Of a stretch of DNA of 64,000 bases, positions 1-10,000 are shown in pieces (positions within the stretch are counted from its first letter, which is position 1; every line of letters starts with the position of its first letter). The notes under the pieces are model-generated. The model ran no database searches, was not told where the DNA came from, and saw only the letters and a program-made list of their open reading frames with translations. This stretch comes from Carnobacterium divergens DSM 20623. GTDB taxonomy: Bacteria; Bacillota; Bacilli; Lactobacillales; Carnobacteriaceae. Location: assembly GCF_000744255.1 (NCBI RefSeq), contig NZ_JQLO01000001.1, forward strand, positions 744,001-808,000, written 5' to 3'. The position numbers and the translations under genes were made by a program.

Positions 1-1
1 A

Positions 2-520
2 ATCACAGTTGACGCACAAGGCCGTACAAATAAACCAAATATTTATGCAATTGGCGATATCGTTCCTGGTCTTGCATTAGCACACAAAGCAAGCTATGAA
101 GCTAAAATTGCTGCAGAAGCTATTTCTGGTAAAAAAGTAGCAGTTGATTATAAAGCAATGCCTGCAGTATGTTTCACGGATCCTGAATTAGCATCTGTTG
201 GTCTTACTCAAGCAGAAGCAAAAGCTGAAGGAATGGATGTTAAAGCATCTAAATTCCCTCTACAAGCAAATGGACGTGCTTTATCTCTTGATGCTACTGA
301 AGGTTTTGTACGTTTAGTAACGACTAAAGAAGATAACGTTCTTGTTGGTGCACAAGTTGCCGGTGTTGGCGCAAGTGACATTATTGCTGAATTAGGTTTA
401 GCAATTGAGTCAGGTATGAATGCTGAAGACATCGCTCTTACAATTCATGCTCATCCTTCATTAGCTGAAACAGTTATGGATGCTGCTGAATTAGCATTAG
501 GTATGCCAATTCACATTTAA
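2..520 (+). CDS. pdhD: Dihydrolipoamide dehydrogenase, C-terminal part (cut by window start)
   Basis: This is the C-terminal 172 residues of a dihydrolipoamide dehydrogenase, the FAD/NAD E3 subunit that reoxidises lipoamide in the pyruvate dehydrogenase complex. The reading frame is open from base 2. Visible are the second FAD-binding signature (YAIGDIV), the dimerisation domain start ([13 protein letters not shown]) and the terminal active-site dyad HAHPSLAE, whose His and Glu act on the partner subunit. A strong terminator follows, so it is the last gene of its operon, which fits pdhABCD order. The gene is truncated only by the window edge. Assignment to the pyruvate complex rather than another 2-oxoacid complex is inference. 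Confidence 0.93.
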   Translation: MTVDAQGRTNKPNIYAIGDIVPGLALAHKASYEAKIAAEAISGKKVAVDYKAMPAVCFTDPELASVGLTQAEAKAEGMDVKASKFPLQANGRALSLDATEGFVRLVTTKEDNVLVGAQVAGVGASDIIAELGLAIESGMNAEDIALTIHAHPSLAETVMDAAELALGMPIHI

Positions 521-617
521 TAGTAAGTTCATATAAAAAACTAAACGCATAGTCGATTAGTCGTCTACTTGTAAAAGAAGACGTGCTTATACTGAAAATC
601 AATTTGATTTTATTGAA

Positions 618-671
618 AGAACTTCTACAAATTAATGATTCGTCATTAGTTTTGTAGAAGTTCTTTTTTTA
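618..671 (+). terminator. Rho-independent terminator after pdhD
   Basis: A 14-bp perfect stem (AGAACTTCTACAAA at 618-631 with its complement at 651-664) is extended inward by weaker pairs and followed by a run of T. The rest of the 521-835 gap holds a small AT-rich hairpin near 596-613 and a TATAAT box at 757-762 without a recognisable -35. Confidence 0.9.
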
Positions 672-835
672 TTAAGTTGTTAAAAACAGAATATTTACAT
701 TATAATGACAAATTGATGACTTTGTTACAAAAAGAAGTATCTGTCAGTAATTTTAGTATAATAAGAGATGGAGAGTAAAGTTTTTAAGAAGAAAGAAAAC
801 TTTGCAATAGTGGTTGAAATACAGGAGGGTGTTGG

Positions 836-1783
836 ATGGGTAGAGGTCATCTAAGTAAAGTGATGGTAGCAGGGAATAATCGAACTGCTTATGATTTTAC
901 TTTTTTAAGTATGTTGCGGATGAAAATCAAGGAGTTGGTTTTATTAGATGTGCCAGAGTTAGATATGGCTATTTTTAAAGATTTAACTTATACAGAAGCT
1001 ATTTTTCCACATACTACTTTAAAGATTGGCAATGAAAAAGACTTTCAAGATACCGATTTATTAATTATTACAGCATGCGAGGAACGCAATGAAGACGAAA
1101 CGGACAAAGAGTATCTTAGGCGTAATATCAAATTAGTTCGAAAAATAATTAACCAAGCAATGGCGAATAGTTTTGATGGTATGGTGATTATCGCAACTGA
1201 ACCAACAGATATTTTTACTTATTTGATTTGGAAGTTTTCAGGGTTGCCAAAAGAACGTATTTTTGGCTTAGGAACCTATTTTGATACAATTTATTTTCAA
1301 AATATGTTAAGTAAATTTTTTAAAATTTCGGTTCATGATGTGAAAGGTTATATTGTTGGTGGGAGTCAAAAAAATCAAAAAATAGCGATTTGGAGTCGTT
1401 CTTATGTTGGTGGGACGCCGGTGCTAGGCTTGACTGTAGACTCTGATAATGCTTTTAATCAAGAAGCTATGTTTAAAATGGAAGAGATGATTCTAAAACG
1501 CTATGACGATAATGCGGTTTGCCGAACAGGCTATACAAACGCTGCAACATTAGCGAAATTAGTTCAATTAATCAGTAATAATGAAGAAGCAATTGTTCCA
1601 TTAGTCCATTTAGTGGATATTGATGAGTACAAGGCTATTCCGTTATCTCTCCCGATTTTACTAGGTGAAAATGGCATTAGTGCGTCTTATGAACTTGGAT
1701 TTTCAGATGATGAACGCCAAGAAATTTTAGGTGTCGCAAAACAAATCAGAGAACAATTAGATATTATTGAACAAGGGAAATAA
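836..1783 (+). CDS. L-lactate/malate dehydrogenase-family protein with lost catalytic residues
   Basis: The 315-residue protein has the length and overall pattern of L-lactate or L-2-hydroxyisocaproate dehydrogenases. Family landmarks include the beta-2 aspartate (LVLLDV), the segment WKFSGLPKERIFGLGT, and a C-terminal alpha-helical end. Key positions are changed: the Gly-rich NAD loop reads AGNNRTAY; the Asn of the NPVD motif is Glu122 (TEPTD); the DxxR arginine is Tyr153; and the catalytic His of GEHG is Ser177 (GGSQ). Asp150 is retained. A good ribosome site (AGGAGGG, 823-829) supports the start. I infer a non-dehydrogenase paralogue, perhaps structural or regulatory; its function is unknown. 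Confidence 0.8.
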   Translation: MGRGHLSKVMVAGNNRTAYDFTFLSMLRMKIKELVLLDVPELDMAIFKDLTYTEAIFPHTTLKIGNEKDFQDTDLLIITACEERNEDETDKEYLRRNIKLVRKIINQAMANSFDGMVIIATEPTDIFTYLIWKFSGLPKERIFGLGTYFDTIYFQNMLSKFFKISVHDVKGYIVGGSQKNQKIAIWSRSYVGGTPVLGLTVDSDNAFNQEAMFKMEEMILKRYDDNAVCRTGYTNAATLAKLVQLISNNEEAIVPLVHLVDIDEYKAIPLSLPILLGENGISASYELGFSDDERQEILGVAKQIREQLDIIEQGK

Positions 1784-1805
1784 TAGAAAGTTACAGGTGA
1801 ATAAC

Positions 1806-2078
1806 ATGGAAAAAAGTTACAGCTATCCTATCGATTTAGAATGGTCAAGGGAAGATATGGTTCGTGTAATTGATCTTTGGCGAGCAGTGGAATTAGCATA
1901 TGAAACCGGGATTGATCGCGAACTCTTTTTAAAAAAATATCAAGCATTTAAACAAGTGATTCCAGCCATTGGTGAAGAAAAAAAATGGGGTCGAGAATTT
2001 CAGCAATTATCTTCTTATTCGTTGTATAAAGTTGTTCAAGAAGCAAAAACAAGTACTAAAAAAAATATTCATATGTAA
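1806..2078 (+). CDS. UPF0223 family protein (YktA-like)
   Basis: A 90-residue protein with the UPF0223 pattern: it opens YSYPIDLEWS, has an acidic and aromatic helical middle (VIDLWRAVELAYETG) and ends in a lysine-rich tail. No catalytic motif is visible and the family has no firmly assigned biochemical role. I chose the ATG at 1806 because AGGTGA lies just upstream and because the longer reading frame, starting at 1767, would run far into the preceding gene. In Bacillus the homologue lies next to the inositol monophosphatase gene yktC, and the same pairing is seen here with the next gene. Confidence 0.8.
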   Translation: MEKSYSYPIDLEWSREDMVRVIDLWRAVELAYETGIDRELFLKKYQAFKQVIPAIGEEKKWGREFQQLSSYSLYKVVQEAKTSTKKNIHM

Positions 2079-2207
2079 GTAAGTTGCCAAGAAGGATTTC
2101 GTTGCTTTTATAAGTGATGACATTCTTTTTTTGGTTGATTTTATTCCTTAATTTACATTCAGTTTGGTACAATAGAATTAAAGGGTTAATTAAGGAGCGG
2201 ATTTTTT

Positions 2208-2987
2208 ATGGTTTTTCAAAAGAGACATGAATTAATTAAAGGTTGGATTTTAGAAGCAGCTACGATGATTTTGAAATCACTGCAAGAAGAACTGACTGTT
2301 GAGGTGAAAACTCATCGAAATGATTTAGTTACGAATATGGATAAAGCAGTGGAAGTTTTTTTAATCAGCAAAATTCAAGAAAGGTTCCCCACTGAACGGA
2401 TTATGGGGGAAGAAGGTTTTGGAAATAGTTTCCAAGATTTAGAAGGAACCGTTTGGATCATTGATCCGATTGATGGAACTTTAAATTTTATCAAACAAAA
2501 AAGAAATTTTGCAATTATGATAGGTGTTTATCATAATGGAATTGGTCAAATGGGGTATATTTATGACGTTATGGAAGACGAAATGTATTGGGCCGTAAAA
2601 GGACAGGGAGCCTATTGTAATGATGAAAAACTTCCAATGGTTGAGGATACCTCGCTAAAAGAAGGATTAGTGGCTATTAACAGTGGCATGTTTGCAACAA
2701 ATCGCTATCACGCTGCTGAAATGGGCTTAGCTAGTTCGGGTGTGAGGATGGTTGGATCAGCAGGTGTTGAGACAGCTCATGTAGTTAGCGGGCGTTTAGC
2801 TGCCTATCTTTCATATTCTTTATGCCCATGGGATATTGCTGCAGGTAAAGTGATTGCAGAAGAAGTAGGGTTAGTCTACAAAAAGTTAGATGGAAAAGAG
2901 GTTGATTTGTTAAGTAAAAACGGCATTATTGTTGCTACACCAAAAGCATATCAAGAAATATTAACGGATTATTTATTAAAACCATAA
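2208..2987 (+). CDS. Inositol monophosphatase family protein (SuhB/YktC-like)
   Basis: The 259-residue protein has all metal-binding signatures of the Mg-dependent, Li-sensitive phosphatase superfamily: GEEG near residue 67, DPIDGTLNF near residue 86, and the C-terminal WDIAAG. These bind the metal ions that hydrolyse a sugar or inositol phosphate. Natural substrates in Firmicutes are uncertain and may include inositol-1-phosphate, fructose-1,6-bisphosphate or NADP, so no gene symbol is given. The ATG at 2208 is preceded by AAGGAG. It follows the UPF0223 gene after about 130 bases, which could contain its own weak promoter. Confidence 0.88.
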   Translation: MVFQKRHELIKGWILEAATMILKSLQEELTVEVKTHRNDLVTNMDKAVEVFLISKIQERFPTERIMGEEGFGNSFQDLEGTVWIIDPIDGTLNFIKQKRNFAIMIGVYHNGIGQMGYIYDVMEDEMYWAVKGQGAYCNDEKLPMVEDTSLKEGLVAINSGMFATNRYHAAEMGLASSGVRMVGSAGVETAHVVSGRLAAYLSYSLCPWDIAAGKVIAEEVGLVYKKLDGKEVDLLSKNGIIVATPKAYQEILTDYLLKP

Positions 2988-3203
2988 AAAAATTCTGAGT
3001 TGTTTTGAAAAAAGTTCTGATGGAGTGATTTAAAAAATAAAATAACTAAAAAAATAAAAGTGAAAAATTGTAAATAAGTTACAACTCGCTATTTTCTATT
3101 GAAAAAAAGGCAATTATAGAAAACAGGTAACGGCAATTATTGGACCTAATTAACAAATTGAACCGTTTTCTTAAAAAAAACTACAAAAACCAAGATTTTT
3201 TTC

Positions 3204-3232
3204 TTTTCAAAGAGGCAAAATAGTGTTAGACT
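3204..3232 (+). promoter_or_regulatory. Candidate typA promoter
   Basis: TTTTCA (3204-3209) is separated by 17 bases from TAGACT (3227-3232), with the extended -10 dinucleotide TG one base upstream. This would give a leader of roughly 175 bases before typA. The remaining 2988-3203 stretch is AT-rich with no coding potential that I can see. Confidence 0.5.
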
Positions 3233-3253
3233 AGATAAGTTGATAGTTGTCTT

Positions 3254-3331
3254 CATAAGTTTTCAGTGCGTTTTCAAATCGGATTTTGCAAAAAACTTAT
3301 GAAAAAAGTTCCTTAAGTTGAATTTCAACTT
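3254..3331 (+). repeat. Inverted repeats in the typA leader
   Basis: Two inverted repeats lie in the untranslated leader. The first is a perfect 10-bp pair, CATAAGTTTT at 3254-3263 with AAAACTTATG at 3292-3301. The second is AAGTTGAA at 3315-3322 with TTCAACTT at 3324-3331. Neither is followed by a T-run, so they do not look like terminators. A sequence one mismatch from a catabolite-response element (3263-3276) lies in the first loop. Confidence 0.55.
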
Positions 3332-3416
3332 GATAAGTGAACTGTTTTACACGTAGAGTGGATAGCGAATCAGTAGCATTGAAATAACTCTCAAAGAGTC
3401 TCGGAGGAATATATTT

Positions 3417-5261
3417 ATGAAAAGAAGAAATGATATCAGAAACGTCGCAATTATTGCCCACGTTGACCATGGTAAAACAACATTAGTTGATGAATTATTA
3501 AAACAATCAAGTACATTAGATTCTCATAATGAACTAGCAGAAAGAGCGATGGATTCTAACGATATTGAAAAAGAACGTGGAATCACTATCTTAGCTAAAA
3601 ACACTGCTGTTGACTATAAAGGTACACGCATCAATATCATGGATACACCAGGACATGCCGATTTCGGTGGTGAAGTAGAACGTATCATGAAAATGGTTGA
3701 TGGAGTAGTCCTTGTTGTAGATGCATACGAAGGAACAATGCCTCAAACACGTTTTGTATTGAAAAAAGCTTTGGAACAAAAACTAATTCCAATCGTAGTT
3801 GTAAACAAAATTGACCGTGATGCAGCTCGTCCTGCTGAAGTTGTTGATGAAGTTTTAGAATTATTTATCGAATTAGGTGCAGATGATGATCAATTAGAAT
3901 TCCCAGTAATTTATGCTTCAGCTATGAACGGAACTTCTAGTATGTCTGATGATAAAAATGATCAAGAAGCAACAATGGATAACGTTTTCGATACAATCGT
4001 TAAAACAATTCCTGCTCCAATTGACAATAGCGATGAACCTTTACAATTCCAAGTATCATTATTAGATTATAATGACTACGTTGGACGTATCGGTATTGGA
4101 CGCGTATTCCGTGGAACCATTAAAGTTGGCGATAATGTTGCCTTAACTAAATTAGATGGTTCTGTTAAGAACTTCCGCGTCACTAAATTATTTGGTTTCT
4201 TTGGTTTGCAACGTTTAGAAATCCAAGAAGCACAAGCAGGAGATTTGATTGCTGTTTCTGGTATGGAAGATATCTTCGTTGGAGAAACAGTAACACCTGT
4301 TGACCATCAAGAACCACTACCAGTGTTACACATTGATGAACCAACCTTACAAATGACTTTCCTTGTAAATAACTCACCATTCGCAGGACGCGAAGGTAAA
4401 TGGGTTACTTCTCGTAAAATCGAAGAACGTTTAATGTCACAATTACACACAGATGTTTCTTTACGTGTTGAAAGTACTCCGTCTCCTGACGCTTGGGTTG
4501 TTTCTGGACGTGGCGAATTACATTTATCAATCTTAATTGAAAACATGCGTCGTGAGGGCTATGAATTGCAAGTATCACGTCCATCTGTAATCGTTAAAGA
4601 ATTCCAAGGTAAATTATGTGAACCATTTGAATTAGTTCAAATCGACACACCTGAAGAGTATATGGGTTCAATTATCGAATCATTAAGCCAACGTAAAGGC
4701 GAAATGCAAGATATGCAAAACAACGGAAACGGACAAGTTCGTTTAACATTCCTAGCTCCTGCTCGTGGATTGATTGGATATTCAACAGAATTCTTATCAA
4801 TGACTCGCGGATACGGAATCATGAACCACACATTTGACCAATACCTACCTGTATTAAGTGGTAAAATTGGTGGACGTCGTAATGGTGCACTTGTTTCAAC
4901 TGAAACAGGTAAAACAACGACTTATGGAACAATGGGTGTTGAAGACCGTGGAACCATCTTTATCGAACCAGGTACTGAAATTTATGAAGGTATGATCGTC
5001 GGTGAAAACTCACGTGAAAATGATATTACGGTTAATATTACAAAAGCAAAACAAATGACTAACGTTCGTTCTGCTAATAAAGACCAAACAAATGTGATCA
5101 AACGTCCTCGTAAATTATCATTAGAAGAATCATTAGAATTCTTAGGTGATGATGAGTATTGTGAAATCACACCAGAAAGCATTCGTTTGCGTAAACAAGT
5201 ATTAAACAAAAACGAACGTGAAAAAGCTGCTAAGAAAAGCCGTTTAACTGCTACAGAATAA
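3417..5261 (+). CDS. typA: Ribosome-associated GTPase TypA/BipA
   Basis: A 614-residue translational GTPase of standard length for TypA/BipA, which binds ribosomes and supports subunit assembly and growth under stress such as cold. G motifs are in order: AHVDHGKTT (G1), RGITI (G2), DTPGHADF (G3), NKID (G4) and SAMNG (G5). After the beta-barrel and EF-G-like domains comes the BipA-specific C-terminal region with the conserved [16 protein letters not shown] segment. The start is set by CGGAGG upstream of ATG 3417. Codon use is that of a highly expressed gene. It is monocistronic: long structured leader, own terminator. The typA-ylaN-ftsW-pycA order matches Bacillus. Confidence 0.97.
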   Translation: MKRRNDIRNVAIIAHVDHGKTTLVDELLKQSSTLDSHNELAERAMDSNDIEKERGITILAKNTAVDYKGTRINIMDTPGHADFGGEVERIMKMVDGVVLVVDAYEGTMPQTRFVLKKALEQKLIPIVVVNKIDRDAARPAEVVDEVLELFIELGADDDQLEFPVIYASAMNGTSSMSDDKNDQEATMDNVFDTIVKTIPAPIDNSDEPLQFQVSLLDYNDYVGRIGIGRVFRGTIKVGDNVALTKLDGSVKNFRVTKLFGFFGLQRLEIQEAQAGDLIAVSGMEDIFVGETVTPVDHQEPLPVLHIDEPTLQMTFLVNNSPFAGREGKWVTSRKIEERLMSQLHTDVSLRVESTPSPDAWVVSGRGELHLSILIENMRREGYELQVSRPSVIVKEFQGKLCEPFELVQIDTPEEYMGSIIESLSQRKGEMQDMQNNGNGQVRLTFLAPARGLIGYSTEFLSMTRGYGIMNHTFDQYLPVLSGKIGGRRNGALVSTETGKTTTYGTMGVEDRGTIFIEPGTEIYEGMIVGENSRENDITVNITKAKQMTNVRSANKDQTNVIKRPRKLSLEESLEFLGDDEYCEITPESIRLRKQVLNKNEREKAAKKSRLTATE

Positions 5262-5273
5262 AAAATAAAAAAG

Positions 5274-5309
5274 TTAGCTAAGTGAATTTACTTAGCTAAT
5301 TTTTTTTTG
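5274..5309 (+). terminator. Terminator after typA
   Basis: A perfect 10-bp stem, TTAGCTAAGT (5274-5283) with ACTTAGCTAA (5290-5299), has a 6-base loop and is followed by nine T. Confidence 0.93.
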
Positions 5310-5339
5310 TTTAAAAGGTAAATTTAATCATCTTTAGTC

Positions 5340-5367
5340 TTTGTGTTTGTTTAATTTATGCTATAAT
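5340..5367 (+). promoter_or_regulatory. Extended -10 promoter for ylaN-ftsW
   Basis: TGCTATAAT (5359-5367) is a perfect extended -10. A weak -35 (TTTGTG, 5340-5345) lies 16 bases upstream. It sits between the typA terminator and the ylaN ribosome site. Confidence 0.7.
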
Positions 5368-5401
5368 AAACAATGAGTAAGTTTATGGGAGGGATGAAGG
5401 C

Positions 5402-5689
5402 ATGTCAGAAGTTGTCCAAAAAGATAAGGCTTTAGCTGCATTGATGGAAGATGCAGAACGAATATATACATTAATAAGTAGTCAAAAACAACATTTATGC
5501 CTAGCGCAATGCCCTGCATTTGAAGAAGTAGTAGACACACAAATGTATGGATTTTCTAGAGAAATCGCCTATGCTAGTAAAATTGGCATTGTTTCAGAAG
5601 ATGAAGGTCATCGAATATTAAGTGATTTAGAAAAAACATTGAATGACGTTTACACTGAAATGTATGACGAAAAAAAAGAGCAAATTTAG
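5402..5689 (+). CDS. ylaN: YlaN family protein (DUF1507)
   Basis: This 95-residue all-helical protein carries the YlaN signature QCPAFEEVVDTQMYGFSREI near its centre, with a conserved Cys-Pro. Homologues in Bacillus and Staphylococcus have been linked to iron homeostasis through interaction with Fur; that role is known of the family and not shown here. ATG 5402 follows GGGAGG with good spacing. It lies directly upstream of ftsW, as in Bacillus, and probably shares the extended -10 promoter at 5340-5367. Confidence 0.9.
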   Translation: MSEVVQKDKALAALMEDAERIYTLISSQKQHLCLAQCPAFEEVVDTQMYGFSREIAYASKIGIVSEDEGHRILSDLEKTLNDVYTEMYDEKKEQI

Positions 5690-5732
5690 TTCATAAGGGA
5701 GGTTATGGGCTACTAGAGATTTAGCCAACTAT

Positions 5733-6908
5733 ATGAAAAAATTAAAATATCTTGATTATTATATTTTTATACCGTATTTAATCCTATCCGTGCTTGGCAT
5801 TTTAATGGTATATAGCGCCAGTAGTTTTGTAGCAACTATTCCACCAATTAATAGCACACCCGATCATTTTTTTAAGTTACAAAGTATATTTGTCTTAATG
5901 GGATTGGTCGTTTCTTTTGTGGTGATGTCCTTTAAATATGAGATGTTAAAAAACAAACGTTTAGTCATGTTTGCTCTATTAGTAATTGCGATTTCCTTAC
6001 TGTACTTGTTTTTCTTCGGGGAGGCTTTAAATGGAGCAGCAGGTTGGTTAAGTATTTTTGGATTTAATTTACAACCAGCTGAATTTTGTAAAATTGTTAT
6101 TATTTGGTATTTTGCATTTATTTTTTCTAAAAAACAACGAAGTATTGTACATGATTTTAGAAATACAGTCACCCCACCGCTAACGATTTTCTTGTTTTTC
6201 TTGTTATTGATTGCGATGCAGCCAGATATTGGAGGCGCAGGAATTATTTTAGTTATTGGAGTGGTGATGATTTTTGCAAGTGGTGTATCGGTTTATTTAG
6301 GGGTCGGTTCTGGTTTGCTGGGTATCGGTGTCATTTTTGGAGTTTTGGAAATGGTACAAAAACTTGGTGAGAATACTCCATTTTTAGATAAGTACCAGTA
6401 TCAGCGTTTTGTGGCTTTTTGGGATCCTTTTGCCGTTTCTGAAACAGTAGGGAATCAACTTGTGAATTCTTACTATGCGTTAAGTCGCGGTGGTCTTTTT
6501 GGTGTTGGAATTGGCCAAAGCGTTCAAAAAACCGGTTATTTACCTGAACCATATACGGATTTTATTATGTCTATTTTAGGGGAAGAATTTGGTCTCTTTG
6601 GGATTTTTGTTGTTGTAACCTTATTTGTCTTTTTGATTTTAAGAATTTATTTAATTGGCATTCGTGCAAAAGATGCCTTTGGTTCGTTACTTTGTATTGG
6701 AATCGCAACGATGTTATTAGTGCAAGGATTTATTAATTTAGGAGGCGTTGTAGGACTTTTACCAATTACTGGGGTAACATTCCCTTTTATTAGTTATGGT
6801 GGTTCTAGTACCCTTGTTTTGACGATTTCAATTGGTTTAGTATTGAATGTAAGTGCAACTGAAAAAATGAAGCGTGAAAAACTACGTTTAGAAAAATTAG
6901 CGAGATAG
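5733..6908 (+). CDS. ftsW: Septal peptidoglycan polymerase FtsW (SEDS family)
   Basis: A 391-residue membrane protein with about ten hydrophobic segments, belonging to the SEDS glycosyltransferases that polymerise peptidoglycan from lipid II at the septum together with a class B PBP. Family signatures are MQPDIGGAG, the loop PEPYTDFIMSILGEEFG and the C-terminal PFISYGGSS. FtsW rather than RodA is inferred from these loops and from the position between ylaN and pycA. The ATG at 5733 gives the natural N-terminus (KKLKYLDYY), but no ribosome site directly precedes it. The strong AAGGGAGG at 5695-5702 sits in front of a three-codon reading frame instead. Confidence 0.93.
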   Translation: MKKLKYLDYYIFIPYLILSVLGILMVYSASSFVATIPPINSTPDHFFKLQSIFVLMGLVVSFVVMSFKYEMLKNKRLVMFALLVIAISLLYLFFFGEALNGAAGWLSIFGFNLQPAEFCKIVIIWYFAFIFSKKQRSIVHDFRNTVTPPLTIFLFFLLLIAMQPDIGGAGIILVIGVVMIFASGVSVYLGVGSGLLGIGVIFGVLEMVQKLGENTPFLDKYQYQRFVAFWDPFAVSETVGNQLVNSYYALSRGGLFGVGIGQSVQKTGYLPEPYTDFIMSILGEEFGLFGIFVVVTLFVFLILRIYLIGIRAKDAFGSLLCIGIATMLLVQGFINLGGVVGLLPITGVTFPFISYGGSSTLVLTISIGLVLNVSATEKMKREKLRLEKLAR

Positions 6909-6978
6909 AAATATCACCAATTTGAACAATTTTGATGTTAAGTTGTTCCATGATTGTGTATAATGAAAATATGATTAG

Positions 6979-7008
6979 AAAAGACTTCTGTTTTTGAAGT
7001 CTTTTTTT
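6979..7008 (+). terminator. Hairpin with T-run between ftsW and pycA
   Basis: AAAAGACTTC (6979-6988) pairs perfectly with GAAGTCTTTT (6996-7005) and runs into T. It would terminate ftsW transcripts. A TATAAT box at 6959-6964 lies immediately upstream, so it could also attenuate a promoter serving pycA. Confidence 0.8.
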
Positions 7009-7045
7009 TAAGGAAACTAATAATGAATGGACAAGGAGTGAGGTC

Positions 7046-10000
7046 ATGAAAAAAGTATTAGTGGCTAACCGTGGAGAAATCGCGATTCGAATTTTTAGAG
7101 CATGTACAGAGTTACATTTAGATACAGTAGCAGTTTATGCACAAGAAGATGCAAGTTCTGTTCACCGTTTTAAAGCAGATGAGGCATATTTGGTAGGGAA
7201 AGGGAAAAAACCTATTGAAGCATACTTAGATATTGAAGATATGATCCGAATTGCAAAATATGCAGGAGCAGATGCGATTCATCCAGGATATGGTTTTTTA
7301 TCGGAAAACCTTTCTTTTGCAAAACGTTGTAAAGGAGAAGGAATTACTTTTATCGGACCTGATTTACATCATTTAGATATTTTTGGTGATAAAATAAAAG
7401 CAAAAGAAGCAGCTATTGCTGCAAATATTCAATCGATTCCAGGAACAGACGGTCCTGTTTCAAGCCTTGCAGAAGTAGAAGAATTTGCTAATGAACATGG
7501 CTATCCAATTATGATTAAAGCTGCTTTAGGTGGCGGTGGTCGAGGAATGCGTGTAGCTCATTCTCAAAGAGAAGTAAAAGATAGTTATGATCGTGCTAAA
7601 AGTGAAGCTAAAGCAGCTTTTGGAAGTGACGAAGTTTATGTAGAACGTTACATTTCCAATCCAAAACATATTGAAGTTCAAATTCTTGGAGATCAACATG
7701 GAAACATCATTCATTTGTATGAACGTGATTGTTCGGTTCAAAGACGTCATCAAAAGGTAGTAGAAGTAGCTCCTTGTGTGTCTATACCAGATACCTTGAG
7801 AGAAGCGATGTGCCAAGCGGCAGTTCAATTAATGGAACATGTTCATTATGTCAATGCGGGAACTGTTGAATTTTTATTAGAAGGTGAAAACTTTTATTTT
7901 ATTGAAGTAAATCCTCGTGTTCAAGTAGAACACACGATTACAGAGATGATTACTGGTATTGATATCGTTCAATCCCAATTGCAAATAGCGATGGGCAAAG
8001 ATCTTTTTAAAGAAATGTATTTGCCTCAACAAGCTGACATTAAAATCATAGGTGCAGCAATTCAATGTCGCGTTACAACGGAAGATCCGATGAATCATTT
8101 CTTACCAGATACTGGAAAAATTGACACGTATCGCTCACCAGGTGGTTTTGGTATTCGTTTAGATGCAGGAAACGGGTTCCAAGGGAGCGTAGTTTCACCA
8201 TTTTTTGACTCATTATTAGTTAAAGTATGTGTGCAAGCGATGACGTTTGAGTTGGCAGTTCAAAAAATGGAACGTTCACTAAAAGAATTTAGAATTCGTG
8301 GAGTTAAAACGAATATTCCGTTTATGCAAAATGTTATTTCTCATCCGATATTCTTATCTGGAAATGCAAAAACAACGTTTATTGATACAACGCCTGAACT
8401 ATTTAAATTTTCGAAAATTCGTGACCGTGGAAATAAAACGATGAAATACATTAGCAATATTACCGTAAATGGTTTTCCCGGAATTGAAAAAAATGAGAAG
8501 AAATTCTTAGCAGCAGCTCGTAAACCACAAAAATTGATTTTACCAAATGAACCCTATATCAGTGCTAAAAATATTCTAGATAAAGATGGGGCAGATGCTG
8601 TTGTTGATTGGGTTAGAGAACAAAATCAAGTGTTATTAACAGATACAACCTTTAGAGATGCCCATCAAAGTCTATTGGCAACTAGAGTGAGAACACAGGA
8701 TTTTGTAACGATTGCGGAAGAAACCCAAGCTGGTATTCCACAATTATTTTCAGAAGAAATGTGGGGTGGGGCTACATTTGACGTTGCATACCGTTTCTTA
8801 ACAGAAGATCCTTGGGAGCGATTAAGAAAATTACGTCGTAGAATGCCAGATACGTTATTCCAAATGTTATTTAGAGGTTCAAATGCAGTCGGTTATCAAA
8901 ATTATCCAGATAATGTTATTGAAGCCTTTATCCAACAAGCTGCTCAAAATGGTGTGGATGTATTCCGTATTTTTGATAGCTTAAACTGGATTCCACAAAT
9001 GGAAAAAAGCATTCAAGTTGTACGTGACACGGGTAAAATCGCAGAAGCGGCTATTTGTTATACGGGAGATATCAATGACCCAACGAGAGATAAATATACC
9101 GTGCAATATTACATTGATATGGCACAAGAATTAGAACGACAAGGAGCGCATATTATTGCGTTGAAAGATATGGCAGGGTTATTGATGCCGCAAGCTGCCT
9201 ACCGATTAATCAGTGAACTAAAAGCATCGATTGATTTACCCATTCATTTGCATACCCACGATACAAGTGGTAACGGTATTTTCACCTACGCTTCAGCAGT
9301 TAAAGCAGGCGTGGATATTGTTGACGTTGCGATGAGTGCTGTGAGTGGTGCGACCAGCCAACCTAGTATGAGTAGTTTGTATTATGCTTTAGTGAATGGC
9401 GATCGAACACCAGATATTGCTATTGAAAATGTGCAACAACTAAATCATTATTGGGAAGACGTGCGAACCTACTATAGTGATTTTGAAAATGGGATCAGCG
9501 CACCGCAAACAGAAGTTTATCAGCATGAAATGCCAGGTGGTCAGTATTCAAACCTTCAACAGCAAGCTAAAGCAGTAGGTTTAGGAGAGCGTTGGGAAGA
9601 AGTTAAAGCAACGTATGCTACCGTTAACTTAATGTTTGGGGATATTGTTAAAGTAACACCTTCCTCAAAAGTTGTTGGAGATATGGCTTTGTTTATGGTT
9701 CAAAATGAACTAAATGAAGCAGATGTCTATGAAAAAGGTTCAACAATTGATTTCCCTGATTCTGTAATTGGCTTCTTTATGGGAGACTTAGGTCAACCAA
9801 CAGGGGGCTTTCCAAAAGAGTTGCAAAAAATTATTGTTAAAGATCGGACACCAATTAATGTACGTCCAGGAACTTTGGCAGCGCCAGTTGATTTTGAAGC
9901 TGTGAAAAAAGAATTAGCTGAAAAAATGAGCAGTGAACCTACCCAAGAAGATGTTTTAAGTTATATTATGTACCCTCAAGTTTTCTTAGATTATTGCAAA

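Noticed and set aside
4183-4546. Antisense open frames inside typA, and similar ones inside pycA, uvrB, pnp and copB
   Set aside because: They follow the codon pattern of the sense gene, lack ribosome sites and show no recognisable protein features.
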